64,000 nucleotides of DNA from Rhodococcus sp. RD6.2 (GCF_001040705.1 NZ_CVQP01000010.1:260251-324250), one strand, 5' to 3'. Positions 16,139-25,537 are shown, numbered from the stretch's first letter. Notes: generated by a model from the letters alone, not told the origin. Numbers and translations: made by a program.

Positions 16139-18372
16139 CCACCAGGGAGCCGACTGTCGGTCACCGGATCTGCCCCCTGTGCGAGTCGACCTGCGGGCTG
16201 CTCGTCGAACTCGACGGTCGCACCATCGTCCGGGTCGCGCCGAACCCCGACGACGTGATGAGCGCCGGGCACAGTTGCGCGAAGGGCCTCGGGCTCGGCC
16301 GCATCGAGGGGGACCCGGACCGGATCCGATCACCGCTGCTGCGCACCGCGGACGGCGGGTTCCGGGAGGCCACCTGGGACGAGGCGTTCGCCGAGATCGA
16401 ACGCAGGCTGCCGGAGTTCGTCACCGGTGATCCGGGCAGTTGCGCGATCTACCACGGTAATCCGGCGGCACACCACCTGGATGCGACCTTCTACCTGGGT
16501 GAGCTGATCGGTGCCGTCGGCACCCGGAACATCTACTCGCCGGCCAGTGTCGACACCTGGCCGAAGAATCTCGCGCACATGCTGCTGTATGGCACCGGGC
16601 TGGGAATGAGCCTGCCGGACCTCGACCGCACCGACTACCTGCTGATCCTCGGCTCGAATCCGATGGTCTCCAACGGCAGCACCGTCACCGCTCCGGGCAT
16701 GCACCACCGGTTGGAGGCGCTGCGGGAGCGAGGTGGCACCCTCGTCGTGGTCGACCCGGTGCGTACCCGCACCGCCGAGGTCGCAGACCTACACGTGCCG
16801 ATCCGACCGGGCACCGACGCGCTGTTCCTGCTCGGCGTGCTGTCCGTGATCGCGGCCGAGGGTTCGGCGCGACCCGATCGGGTGCCGGACGTGGTGGACG
16901 GCATGGACGCGGCGCTCGCGATGGCGGCGGAGTTCGATCCCGAGTCGGTGGCCGACGCCTGCGGGATCGACGCCGACCTGATCCGGGCGGTGGCCCGTGG
17001 CTTCGCGGCGGCGCCGTCGGCGGTGGCGCATTCTCGGATCGGCACCTGCATGCAGGAGTTCGGCACTCTCGCGAACTGGCTCGTCGAGGTGCTGACCGTC
17101 GTCACCGGCAACCTGGACCGCCCAGGTGGCGCGATGTTCTCGATGCCGGCCGGCGGAGGTCAGAACACCTGGCCGGTGACGAAGCCCCCGAAGCTGATGT
17201 TCGACCGGTGGCGCTCCCGAGTCCGCGGCTTCCCGGAGGCGATGGGGGAACTGCCCGCCGTGTGCTTCGCCGAGGAGATCCTCACGCCCGGTCCGGGACG
17301 GACGCGGGCACTGATCACCCTCGCCGGCAACCCCGCCCGGTCGTTGCCCAACAGCGGGGCGGTCGAGGATGCCCTCGGTGCTCTCGAGTTCATGGTGTCG
17401 GTGGACTGCTACCTCAACGAGACCACCCGGCACGCGGACGTGATCCTGCCCCCGCCTCCGGTGACGACGCGTGGCCACCACGATGTGACCCTGTCGCACT
17501 TCCAGATCCGGAACGTCGCGCGCTACACACCGCCGCTGCTCGCGCTCGCCGACGGCGAGATGGCGGAATGGCAGATCCTGCTGCGGTTGGCCGCGATCGC
17601 GACGGGAACGCCGGACCGCCCGGTCGAGGAGCTGGACGACGAGGTGGCCGCCGTCGCGGCGAGGCGTGCCGCGAAGCTCGTGGGCTGCACACCGGAACGG
17701 GCCGCTGCGGCGACCGCCGATCGACGTGGACCGCTGCGGCTGCTCGATCTACGGCTGCGCAGCGGACCCTACGGTGATCGCTTCGGCCTCGACCCGGGCG
17801 GACTGACCCTCGCGGTGCTCGAGGACCACCCGGACGGCATCGACTACGGACCGCTGATGCCGCGACTCCCGGAGGTGCTGCGCACCCCGGACGGTCGGAT
17901 CGACCTGATGCCCGAACTGATCGTGGCGGATCTGCCGAGGCTGCGCGCGAGCCTGCCTCGACCCGTCCCGGAGCTGCAGCTGATCAACCGGCGCCAGCGC
18001 CGCGGCATGAACTCGTGGCTGCACAACGCGCTGCCCCAGCCCGACGCCGGCCAGTGCGCCCTGCTGATGAGCCGCGAGGATGCTGCCGAACGCGGCCTCG
18101 TCGACGGCGACCGCGTGAACGTGACATCCCGCGTGACCACCGTGACCGCGGAGCTGAGGATCGACGACGCACTGCGTCCCGGCGTGGCGAGCATGCCGCA
18201 CGGGTGGGGTCACGATGGGCCGGGACTTCGCACCTCGCGGTCCGCGTCGGCCCCCGGCAGCAACTACAACGCCTTGGTGGACGACACCACCGACCTCGAG
18301 GCGCTCACGGCGTCCCCGATCTTCAACGGCGTCCCGGTCACCTTGACGCGCACAAACGAGGAGCATCCCTGA
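16135..18372 (+). CDS. Molybdopterin-dependent oxidoreductase 2 (DMSO reductase superfamily)
   Basis: This 745-residue paralogue of its neighbours has C13-x2-C16-x3-C20 and C48 as [4Fe-4S] ligands and no export signal. The metal-ligand block reads PASVDTWPKNL, again without Cys. The C-terminal domain has QLINRRQRRGMNSWLHN and the ending VASMPHGWGHDG, typical of the dinucleotide-binding domain. It starts inside the last codons of gene 1 (ATGA overlap), and its stop shares one base with the start of the ferredoxin/FAD protein (TGATG). Such tight packing suggests that the proteins are made in fixed ratio. Confidence 0.88.
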   Translation: MTTREPTVGHRICPLCESTCGLLVELDGRTIVRVAPNPDDVMSAGHSCAKGLGLGRIEGDPDRIRSPLLRTADGGFREATWDEAFAEIERRLPEFVTGDPGSCAIYHGNPAAHHLDATFYLGELIGAVGTRNIYSPASVDTWPKNLAHMLLYGTGLGMSLPDLDRTDYLLILGSNPMVSNGSTVTAPGMHHRLEALRERGGTLVVVDPVRTRTAEVADLHVPIRPGTDALFLLGVLSVIAAEGSARPDRVPDVVDGMDAALAMAAEFDPESVADACGIDADLIRAVARGFAAAPSAVAHSRIGTCMQEFGTLANWLVEVLTVVTGNLDRPGGAMFSMPAGGGQNTWPVTKPPKLMFDRWRSRVRGFPEAMGELPAVCFAEEILTPGPGRTRALITLAGNPARSLPNSGAVEDALGALEFMVSVDCYLNETTRHADVILPPPPVTTRGHHDVTLSHFQIRNVARYTPPLLALADGEMAEWQILLRLAAIATGTPDRPVEELDDEVAAVAARRAAKLVGCTPERAAAATADRRGPLRLLDLRLRSGPYGDRFGLDPGGLTLAVLEDHPDGIDYGPLMPRLPEVLRTPDGRIDLMPELIVADLPRLRASLPRPVPELQLINRRQRRGMNSWLHNALPQPDAGQCALLMSREDAAERGLVDGDRVNVTSRVTTVTAELRIDDALRPGVASMPHGWGHDGPGLRTSRSASAPGSNYNALVDDTTDLEALTASPIFNGVPVTLTRTNEEHP

Positions 18373-20000
18373 TGGCGTACGTCGTCACCCAGAACTGCTG
18401 CAACGACGCGACCTGTGTCGCCGTGTGCCCGGTCGACTGCATCCACCCGACTCCCGCCGAGCGCGAGTACAAACGCACCGAGATGCTGTACATCGACCCG
18501 GGATCCTGCATCGACTGTGGGGCCTGCTCCGACGTCTGCCCGGTTGACGCGATCGTCCCTGGCGACGCGGTTGTTCCGGACATCGATCGCTACCGCGACA
18601 TCAATGCCGAATACTTCCAACGGAATCCGCGCACCACGTCGCCCGGCGCCCACGTCCAGCCGCTTCCGCTCGCCATCGCCACCGTCGGTGTGGCCGAGCC
18701 CCCGGTGCTGCGGGTGGCGATCGTCGGGTCCGGCCCTTCCGCGTTCTACGCCGCGGAGGAACTGCTCGCCCGCCGCGACATCGCTGCCGAGGTGACCATG
18801 TTCGAGAAGCTCATTGTTGCAGGGGGACTGGTGCGATTCGGCGTCGCGCCGGATCACTGGCACACGAAGACGGTGGACCGCGTGTTCGACCGCACGGCGC
18901 GGCGTGACGGCTTCACATTCCACCTCGGTGTCGAGGTCGGACGGGACGTGACCGTCGACGAGGTGCTGTCACACCACCATGCGGTGATCCACGCGTCCGG
19001 TGCGTCGGGGGACCGCCGACTCGGTGTTCCCGGCGAGGACCTGCCGGGCAGTCACGCTGCCCGCGAGTTCGTGGCCTGGTACAACGGCCATCCCGACCAC
19101 GCGGAGCGCACGTTCGACCTCGGCGCTTCGCGTGCCGTCGTTGTCGGCAACGGCAACGTCGCACTCGACGTCGCCCGCATCCTGGTCTCCGACATGTCGA
19201 CGCTGCACCGTACCGACATCGCCGATCACGCCCTGTCCGCGCTGGCGGACAGCCGGATCGAGGAGGTGGTGGTGCTCGGCCGCCGCGGTCCCGAACACGC
19301 GGCGTGCACCACCCCCGAACTGCTCGCGCTCGGGTCGCTGCCGGGGATCGACGTCCTCGTCGACGGCCCCGTGACGGCGGGCCCGGACGCTCCGACCAAG
19401 CTGAGGATCCTGGCGGAGTACTCGCGGCGGGAGCCGACCCCGGGGAACAAGCGCATCGTCCTGCGTTTCGGTACCACCCCTCGAGAGGTGCTGGGAGAGG
19501 GCCGCACCGAAGCGCTCTTGGTCGCCGACGGGGATACCGCGGGCCGCATCGAGTGCGGCCTGATCCTGCGGGCGGTCGGCTACCGCGGGCTGCCCGTCGC
19601 CGGGCTCCCCTTCGACGAGTCCTCGGGAACCGTCGCCAATGTCGCGGGCCGTGTCACGGTGCCGGAGACCGCCCGGGCCGTGCCCGGCCAGTATGTGGCG
19701 GGGTGGATCAAACGCGGTGCGACCGGGGTGATCGGCACCAACCGCCACTGCGCGGCGGAGACGGTCGAGTCGCTGCTCGCCGATCACCGCGGTGGGCTTC
19801 TCGCCGCACCGGCGTCGACGGCGGCCGACCTGACGGCGCTCGTCCGCACCCGCCGTCCCGATTCGCTCAGTGGTGCGGACTGGCGGGCGATAGACCGCCA
19901 CGAGCGGGAGCGCGGCCGGGAGGCGGGCCGTCCCCGCATCAAGATCGTGGACGCAGACACCGCAGTGGCCGTCGCGACCGCCGCCCGAGGGTCCCGATGA
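18372..20000 (+). CDS. Ferredoxin-FAD/NADP reductase fusion (FprB/adrenodoxin reductase type)
   Basis: In this 542-residue protein residues 1-80 are a bacterial ferredoxin with Cys at 9/10, 15, 19 and 23, and C46-x2-C49-x2-C52-x3-C56, enough for two clusters of the 3Fe/4Fe or 2x4Fe type. Residues from about 113 form an adrenodoxin reductase-like flavoprotein with the FAD motif VAIVGSGPSAFYAAE and the NADP motif VVVGNGNVALDVAR (about 235-250). The C-terminal GWIKRGATGVIGTNR is also typical. The layout equals mycobacterial FprB. Placed between molybdoenzymes 2 and 3 with overlapping reading frames, it is the obvious NADP(H)-linked electron partner of these enzymes. The direction of electron flow is not determined. 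Confidence 0.9.
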   Translation: MAYVVTQNCCNDATCVAVCPVDCIHPTPAEREYKRTEMLYIDPGSCIDCGACSDVCPVDAIVPGDAVVPDIDRYRDINAEYFQRNPRTTSPGAHVQPLPLAIATVGVAEPPVLRVAIVGSGPSAFYAAEELLARRDIAAEVTMFEKLIVAGGLVRFGVAPDHWHTKTVDRVFDRTARRDGFTFHLGVEVGRDVTVDEVLSHHHAVIHASGASGDRRLGVPGEDLPGSHAAREFVAWYNGHPDHAERTFDLGASRAVVVGNGNVALDVARILVSDMSTLHRTDIADHALSALADSRIEEVVVLGRRGPEHAACTTPELLALGSLPGIDVLVDGPVTAGPDAPTKLRILAEYSRREPTPGNKRIVLRFGTTPREVLGEGRTEALLVADGDTAGRIECGLILRAVGYRGLPVAGLPFDESSGTVANVAGRVTVPETARAVPGQYVAGWIKRGATGVIGTNRHCAAETVESLLADHRGGLLAAPASTAADLTALVRTRRPDSLSGADWRAIDRHERERGREAGRPRIKIVDADTAVAVATAARGSR

Positions 20001-22117
20001 CACGCACTGTCCACACCTTCTGCCGCATCTGCGAGCCGGGGTGCGGCCTGCTCGCGGAGGTCGACGGCGGCGAGATTGTCCGGCTGCGACCGGACGCGGA
20101 TCATCCGGTGCACAAGGGCTTCTCCTGTCACAAGGGCGTGCACTACCTGCAGGTCCACCGCGATCCGGACCGGCTGGACCGACCGCTGAAGCGGATGAAT
20201 CCGCGCACCGAGGACGGTGGTGTCTTCGAGCCGGTCGGCTGGGACGATGCCGCCCGGGACATCGCGGCGCGCCTCGCGGACATCCGCAGGCGGCACGGGC
20301 GGAACGCACTCGCGGTCTATCAGGGAAACCCGTCGGCGTTCAACGGCGCCTACTACGCGAATGCCGCCACCATCGCCCGCGGATTCGACACCCGGATGCG
20401 TTTCAGTGCCGGAACTCAGGACACGTCCGCCAAATATGCTGCCAGCGAGGCGATATACGGCGCATCGATGGCACATCCGATCCCGGATCTGCTGCACACC
20501 GACTACTTCCTGTGCCTCGGCAGCAACCCTCAGGTCTCGCACATGACCCTGATCCACATCTCGGATCCGATGGCGAAGATCCGCGCGATCAACCGACGCG
20601 GCGGCACGGTGCTGTTCGTCAATCCGCGCCGCATCGAGTCGTCCTCACCGGAGACCGGCGACGTGCTGATGGTCAAGCCGGACACCGACTTCTACTTCCT
20701 CGCCGGGCTCCTGCACGAGATCGTCTTCCGGATCGGATTCGACCGGGCCGCGGTGGAACGCCGTGCGCGACGGGTCGACGAGCTGCTCGACTTCGTCCGG
20801 CAGTATCCCGTCGACCGGGTCGCGTCCGTCGTCGGTGTCCCGGCGGCAGCGATCCGGCGGGTCGCGGACGAGTTCTGCGCGGCGCCGAGTGCGAGCATCT
20901 ACATGGCCACCGGCGTGAACCAGGGCCGCCAGGGCGCCCTGGCGTACTGGATGCTGACGATGGTGAGCCTGTTCTCCGGCAATCTCGGCAGGCGTGGCGG
21001 CAACATCTACTCCCGTGGTGTCGCGGACACGGTGCAACACTCGAAGCGCAAGCGGGAGGACCCGTTCTTCGAGGGCCCGTTCGGGGAGATGCGAACAGTG
21101 GGCGGCGACCTGCCCGCGGCCCTGCTCCCGGATTTCATCGAGAACGCCGACGACCCGATCCGCGCGCTGATCGTGGTGTCCGGGAACCCGCTGCTGTCGG
21201 TCGGTGGGGACGACCGTCTGCGTCGGGCCATGCAGTCGCTGGACCTGATCGTCACGGTCGACCTCTACCGCACGGTCACAGGGGAGATCGCGGACTACGT
21301 TCTGCCTGCGACGGATTGGCTCGAACGGGAGGACGTGAACTTCCTGAACACGATGGGTGTCGCGATGGAACCCTACGTGCAGTACACGCCCGCGGTGGTT
21401 CCGGCGCGAGGCGAGCGGCGCGACGACTGGTGGATCCTGTCGCGCATCCAGCAGGAGATGGGGGTCCCCGGACTGCTCGACGACCCGGAACCGAATCCGC
21501 TCGCGGCTGTGGACTCGGTGCTGCGAGAATCGGGCCTGACGATCGACCGGCTGAAGGGGATGTCGTGCCAGACGGCGGTACTACCGGAGGCCGTTCCGTC
21601 CGACGTCTTCGACATCGCGGTGCAGCACGAGGACGGTCTGATCGACTGCTGCCCCGCGCTCTTCCGGCGCTCGTACGCGACGGTCGAGAGTATCTTCGGG
21701 GAACTGGCCGCGGAACCCGCGGACCAACTCAAGCTGATCACGCGCCGGACCAACTACATGGTCAACAGCTGGTTGCACAACATTCCGGTGCTCAAACAGG
21801 GTGTCCACCAGGGTAATCCGCTGTGGATGAATCCGGACGATGCGCGAGGTCGGGGCCTGGTCGAGGGCGACGACGTCGCTGTTCGCAGCCGGCACGGGGA
21901 GGTCGACGCGGTGCTGGCGTACGACCCCGCCCTGCGTTCGGGCGTCGTGGCGATGACGCACGGCTGGGGACAGGGCACCGCTCGGGGGCTCGACGTGGCT
22001 CGGCGTCACCCCGGCGTGAACGTCAATCGGCTCGCCCCCACCGGTGCGGAGGGTTACGACCCGCTGAGCAACCAGTCGCAGCTCACCGGGATCAACGTGG
22101 ACGTGCTCCGGCGGTGA
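19997..22117 (+). CDS. Molybdopterin-dependent oxidoreductase 3 (DMSO reductase superfamily)
   Basis: This 706-residue protein is the third paralogue, with C9-x2-C12-x3-C16 and C44 for a [4Fe-4S] cluster. The ligand-region block SAGTQDTSAKY lacks Cys. The C-terminal domain contains ITRRTNYMVNSWLHNIP and VVAMTHGWGQG, close in pattern to protein 2. It overlaps the ferredoxin/FAD gene by four bases and is the last gene of the operon. Its last 26 bases overlap the end of a convergent unknown gene. No molybdenum cofactor or chaperone gene is present in the window. Confidence 0.88.
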   Translation: MTRTVHTFCRICEPGCGLLAEVDGGEIVRLRPDADHPVHKGFSCHKGVHYLQVHRDPDRLDRPLKRMNPRTEDGGVFEPVGWDDAARDIAARLADIRRRHGRNALAVYQGNPSAFNGAYYANAATIARGFDTRMRFSAGTQDTSAKYAASEAIYGASMAHPIPDLLHTDYFLCLGSNPQVSHMTLIHISDPMAKIRAINRRGGTVLFVNPRRIESSSPETGDVLMVKPDTDFYFLAGLLHEIVFRIGFDRAAVERRARRVDELLDFVRQYPVDRVASVVGVPAAAIRRVADEFCAAPSASIYMATGVNQGRQGALAYWMLTMVSLFSGNLGRRGGNIYSRGVADTVQHSKRKREDPFFEGPFGEMRTVGGDLPAALLPDFIENADDPIRALIVVSGNPLLSVGGDDRLRRAMQSLDLIVTVDLYRTVTGEIADYVLPATDWLEREDVNFLNTMGVAMEPYVQYTPAVVPARGERRDDWWILSRIQQEMGVPGLLDDPEPNPLAAVDSVLRESGLTIDRLKGMSCQTAVLPEAVPSDVFDIAVQHEDGLIDCCPALFRRSYATVESIFGELAAEPADQLKLITRRTNYMVNSWLHNIPVLKQGVHQGNPLWMNPDDARGRGLVEGDDVAVRSRHGEVDAVLAYDPALRSGVVAMTHGWGQGTARGLDVARRHPGVNVNRLAPTGAEGYDPLSNQSQLTGINVDVLRR

Positions 22118-23051
22118 GTGGGGAGGATTCGGACACCTGCCACAGCCGCACCACTCCCGAGGACCAGTCGTAGCCGGCGCACAGGCCGCCCGGCCCACTC
22201 GCGAGGGCGGTTCCCTCATCCAATCCGGTGGGGCGGTCGAGTTCGATCCAGGAATCGAGATCTGCCGCGGCGGCGAAGATCCGCTCCTCGTCGTCGCCGG
22301 CACACACCACGAGGCGATCCCCGACGGCGACGACCCAGTGAAACGGCACGCCCTCGTCGAGCCCAGGGCCGATCTCGTCCGAGCGCGCCGACACGAACGA
22401 GTCCGTGTCCACGGTCGACCGCACCCGCAGGACGTCCGTCTCGTGCGTCAGTGTCACCACCGACTCCTGCCCGACGACATCGACAAGGATCTCCTCGTCG
22501 TACACGATCGGATCACGCCCTTCGCCGAGCTTCGTCGGGTCGACCCAGTAGACCGCACAACCGTCCTGCCCGGCGCCCATCGAGAGCCCGAGATGACCGC
22601 TCGCGCTGCGCGAGACGTGCGACCCTCCCGCGGTCAGGTCGGTGAGTTCGACGAACGCCTCCGTTCTACCGTTGCGGACGAGGCGCCAGTGGTCGCTGTC
22701 GTCGCCCGGTTCCGTGAACGCGAAGGTCTCCGTCTCCGAATCCCAGTACGCGGAGCCCGTTCCCCACTGCGGCCAGCCGCCGTGCACGTGCTCCCAGACC
22801 AGCGTGCCGTCGCGTCCACGCAGCTGCGCCCGATCCTGAAGAGTGACCGCGGCGTAGTCGAGGGTGTCCGACACCGTCGACGTGCCGCAGCCGTCGAACC
22901 TCGCGGTGTAGAGCACCCGGTCGAACATCGCGTCGAACACGTCCACTCCGCCCGGTGACCGGACGAGCCAACCCGCCGGGTGCGCAGCGATCGTGCTGCG
23001 TTCCGGCATCGACAACTTCGCGCCCATCGCCGTCAGGAATGTGTTCGACAT
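22092..23051 (-). CDS. Hypothetical protein, tryptophan/glycine-rich repeats
   Basis: This 319-residue cytoplasmic protein belongs to no family I recognise. It contains many short strands with W, G and D (for example GWPQWGTGSAYWDSETE, DSDHWRLVRNG and GYDWSSGVVRLWQV), a pattern compatible with a beta-propeller, though the repeats are too diverged to count blades. The ATG at 23051 is chosen as the start; another Met nine codons in (MGAKLSM) is possible. It is convergent with the molybdoenzyme operon, overlapping it by 26 bases, and divergent from an acyl-CoA ligase with a shared operator-like site between them. Confidence 0.7.
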   Translation of the reverse strand: MSNTFLTAMGAKLSMPERSTIAAHPAGWLVRSPGGVDVFDAMFDRVLYTARFDGCGTSTVSDTLDYAAVTLQDRAQLRGRDGTLVWEHVHGGWPQWGTGSAYWDSETETFAFTEPGDDSDHWRLVRNGRTEAFVELTDLTAGGSHVSRSASGHLGLSMGAGQDGCAVYWVDPTKLGEGRDPIVYDEEILVDVVGQESVVTLTHETDVLRVRSTVDTDSFVSARSDEIGPGLDEGVPFHWVVAVGDRLVVCAGDDEERIFAAAADLDSWIELDRPTGLDEGTALASGPGGLCAGYDWSSGVVRLWQVSESSPLTAGARPR

Positions 23052-23114
23052 GAGATGCAGCGTACAAACTCTCGGCCCGCAGGCCCGGCATCGCGAAGTC
23101 GCCCTTGTGCAGAG

Positions 23115-23133
23115 AACCAAATACCATTAGGTT
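23115..23133. promoter_or_regulatory. 19-bp operator-like palindrome, copy 3
   Basis: AACCAAATACCATTAGGTT has seven of nine arm positions paired. It lies 63 bases upstream of the leftward unknown gene and 102 bases upstream of the rightward acyl-CoA ligase. Confidence 0.65.
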
Positions 23134-23235
23134 TACGGATGTGACGTGGGACACCCGACGGGTGCCGCGCACCCCTGTCCTGCGCTGCGGCGGTCGACGA
23201 GAATCCGGCCGCGACGACTCCTCGGGAGGCCTTCC

Positions 23236-24759
23236 ATGAGCGGAACCGTGATCGACGCACTGACCTACTGGGCGCGAACCGTCCCCGACCAGCCGGCGAT
23301 CGACTTCGCCGGCGATGTCGTGACCTACCGCGAACTCGACACCTGGGCGGACGGCGTCGCCGACGACCTCGCGGCGCGAGGGGTGTCGGCCGGGGATCGC
23401 GTCAGCTACCTCGGCACCAACTCCCTGGAGTGGTGCGTCGCGGCGCTCGGCGCGATGAAGGTCGGCGCGATCTCGGCACCGTTCAACCAGCGGATGCTGG
23501 CCGGTGAGCTGACCGTGCTGGTCGACGACTGCGAACCCACCGTCGTGTACTGCGACGCGGCGCTGCGCCCGCGACTCGACGAGGTGCACGCCGAGCGCAG
23601 CACGTTCGAGATCGCGGAGTTCGAGGCGGACGTTCGTCCGCTGCGCGGAGCGGCGCACTCGCACTTCCGCACACCGGTGACGGAGCAGTCCGATCCGACC
23701 GCCATCGTGTTCACCAGCGGCACCACCGGCAAGCCGAAGGGCGTCGTCTTCACGCACGCGACGATCGCGGGTGAGATGCACGAGTGGTCGCTGATGGAGC
23801 CGATCGAGCAGAACGGTCTGCGTCCGCTGCTGGTGCTGCCGCTGTTCACGGCCGCCGGGATCATCTGGGGCATCTCCCGCACCGTGCTGCACGGCGGCAC
23901 CCTGCTCCTGCAACCTGGCTTCGACCCCGAGGCCGCCCTGCGGGTGATGACCGGCAGCCGGGCCACCACCCTGACCGGACCGCCGATCCTGTTCGAGCAG
24001 ATTTCGCGGGTGCCTGGTTTCGACGACGCGGACCTGAGCCACCTCACCACCGCCCATGTCGGGGGCGCCCGCGTGCCGTCCGCGCTCGTCGGCACTTGGC
24101 TCGCCCGCGGCGTCCAGCTGCGGCAGATCTACGGGCAGACCGAGATCGGCGGATCGGCCTCCGCGATGCCCCGGAACGAGGCGGCCCAGCACCCCGACAA
24201 ATGCGGGTTCGGCGGCATCTTCACCAAGATCCGCGTCGTCGACGCCGACGGGAACGACTGCGCCCCGGACGAAGTGGGGCAGATTCTGCTCCGAGGCCCG
24301 GGCATGATGCCGGGATACTGGCGCAACGAGGACGCCACCCGGTCGGCGCTGATCGACGGCTGGCTGCACACCGGAGATCTCGGAAAGCTCGACGAGAACG
24401 GGTACCTCACGTTCGTCGACCGACTCAAGGACATGATCATCTCCGGCGGCCTCAACATCTCGCCTGCGGAGATCGAGCAGGTGATCAACCGGCTGCCCGG
24501 TGTGGAGGAGGTCGCGGTGATCAGCGTGCCCGACGAGAAGTTCGGCGAGACCCCCGCCGCGATCGTGAAGAAGGTCGAAGGGCTCACCGAACTCGACGTC
24601 GTCGAGCACTGCAATCAGAATCTGGCCGACTACAAGGTGCCCCGCTACGTGGTGTTCGTGGACGACGGCCTGCCCCGGATGGCCAGCGGCAAGATCTCCA
24701 AGCGTGATCTGCGGGAGGCGTATTCCGATGTCCCGCAGACCTACCCGAAGGTGCGATGA
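23236..24759 (+). CDS. Class I acyl-CoA ligase (AMP-forming)
   Basis: This 507-residue ANL enzyme has FTSGTTGKPKG at 159-169, QIYGQTEIGG in the central acceptor region, the A8 loop SGGLNISPAEIEQ and a C-terminal catalytic Lys in ASGKISKRDL. It should form the CoA ester of a carboxylic acid; substrate specificity cannot be read. The ATG at 23236 follows GGGAGG. It overlaps the SDR gene by four bases, so acid activation and a dehydrogenation step are coupled here. It is similar in size and motifs to the ligases at 10985 and 57261 but not near-identical. Confidence 0.92.
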   Translation: MSGTVIDALTYWARTVPDQPAIDFAGDVVTYRELDTWADGVADDLAARGVSAGDRVSYLGTNSLEWCVAALGAMKVGAISAPFNQRMLAGELTVLVDDCEPTVVYCDAALRPRLDEVHAERSTFEIAEFEADVRPLRGAAHSHFRTPVTEQSDPTAIVFTSGTTGKPKGVVFTHATIAGEMHEWSLMEPIEQNGLRPLLVLPLFTAAGIIWGISRTVLHGGTLLLQPGFDPEAALRVMTGSRATTLTGPPILFEQISRVPGFDDADLSHLTTAHVGGARVPSALVGTWLARGVQLRQIYGQTEIGGSASAMPRNEAAQHPDKCGFGGIFTKIRVVDADGNDCAPDEVGQILLRGPGMMPGYWRNEDATRSALIDGWLHTGDLGKLDENGYLTFVDRLKDMIISGGLNISPAEIEQVINRLPGVEEVAVISVPDEKFGETPAAIVKKVEGLTELDVVEHCNQNLADYKVPRYVVFVDDGLPRMASGKISKRDLREAYSDVPQTYPKVR

Positions 24760-25499
24760 CCATGACACAGCAGCAGCGGGTGGCAGTGGTGACCGGGGGC
24801 GGACGCGGTATCGGTGCGGCCATCTCGCGGCGGCTCGCGGCCGACGGGTTCGCGGTCGCGGTGAACTACTCGTCCAGTGCGGCGGACGCCCAGGACGTGG
24901 TGGACAAGATCGTCGCGGGCGGCGGCCGCGCGGCCGCGATCTGCGCGGACGTGTCCGACGCGGAGCAGGCCGAGCAGTTGATCGCCGTGACCACGGCCGA
25001 GCTCGGCGCGCCGACCGTGTTGGTGAACAACGCCGGAATGAACATCGCGGGATCGGCGCGCAAGCAGTCGCCGTCCGACTGGGACCGGGTGATCGGCGTC
25101 AACCTCAGCGGCGCCTTCTACTGCACCCATGCGGTACTTCCTACGATGTACGAAAAGTCCTGGGGTCGTGTCGTCTTCGTCAACAGCCCGTCCGGCGGGC
25201 GACGCCCGTCCCCGGGCATGAGCGCATACGCCGCCGCGAAGGCGGGGCTCGTCGGCATGACCCGGTCGCTGGCAGTGGAGGTCGCGCGCCGGGGCATCAC
25301 CGTCAACACGGTGATGCCTGGCTTCGTGGAGACGGACATCATCGCTTCCGGTGGGGAGAACGCGGTGGAGAACCTTGCCGCCCACTGGCCGAGGATCCCG
25401 GCAGAGTCCATCGCGTCGACGGTGTCGTTCCTCGTCAGCGAGGACGGTCGCCACGTCTCCGGCGAAGAGGTCGGAGTCTGGCTCGGTGGTCCCGTCTAG
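24756..25499 (+). CDS. Short-chain dehydrogenase/reductase, FabG-like
   Basis: This 247-residue classical SDR has the NAD(P) motif TGGGRGIG (about 12-19), NNAG (about 90-93), the catalytic Ser in VNSPSGGRRP and the YxxxK pair in YAAAKAG. Basic residues after the second strand are not obvious, so the cofactor is left open. It is translationally coupled to the acyl-CoA ligase before it, which suggests a hydroxyacyl- or oxoacyl-CoA substrate. The gene is followed by a short perfect hairpin. Confidence 0.88.
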   Translation: MTMTQQQRVAVVTGGGRGIGAAISRRLAADGFAVAVNYSSSAADAQDVVDKIVAGGGRAAAICADVSDAEQAEQLIAVTTAELGAPTVLVNNAGMNIAGSARKQSPSDWDRVIGVNLSGAFYCTHAVLPTMYEKSWGRVVFVNSPSGGRRPSPGMSAYAAAKAGLVGMTRSLAVEVARRGITVNTVMPGFVETDIIASGGENAVENLAAHWPRIPAESIASTVSFLVSEDGRHVSGEEVGVWLGGPV

Positions 25500-25515
25500 G
25501 CCGGACGAGTGCTTC

Positions 25516-25537
25516 TGCGCAGGCCAAGGCCTGCGCA
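25516..25537 (+). terminator. Perfect hairpin after the SDR gene
   Basis: Ten-base arms (25516-25525 and 25528-25537) pair perfectly around two A. No T-run follows, so it is a weak or factor-assisted terminator, or a binding site. It separates the ligase/SDR unit from the ethanolamine genes. Confidence 0.45.

Noticed and set aside
18015-18371. N-terminal extension of the ferredoxin/FAD protein by 119 residues
   Set aside because: The extra sequence is an Arg-rich shadow of molybdoenzyme 2. The ferredoxin domain begins exactly at the ATG at 18372.
14006-22117. Selenocysteine in the molybdoenzymes
   Set aside because: No in-frame TGA interrupts the genes, and there is no sign of a SECIS-like element.
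22666-24768. Open frame of 700 codons on the minus strand over an acyl-CoA ligase
   Set aside because: It is antisense to a clear ANL enzyme, with His/Val/Asp-rich composition typical of antisense frames.
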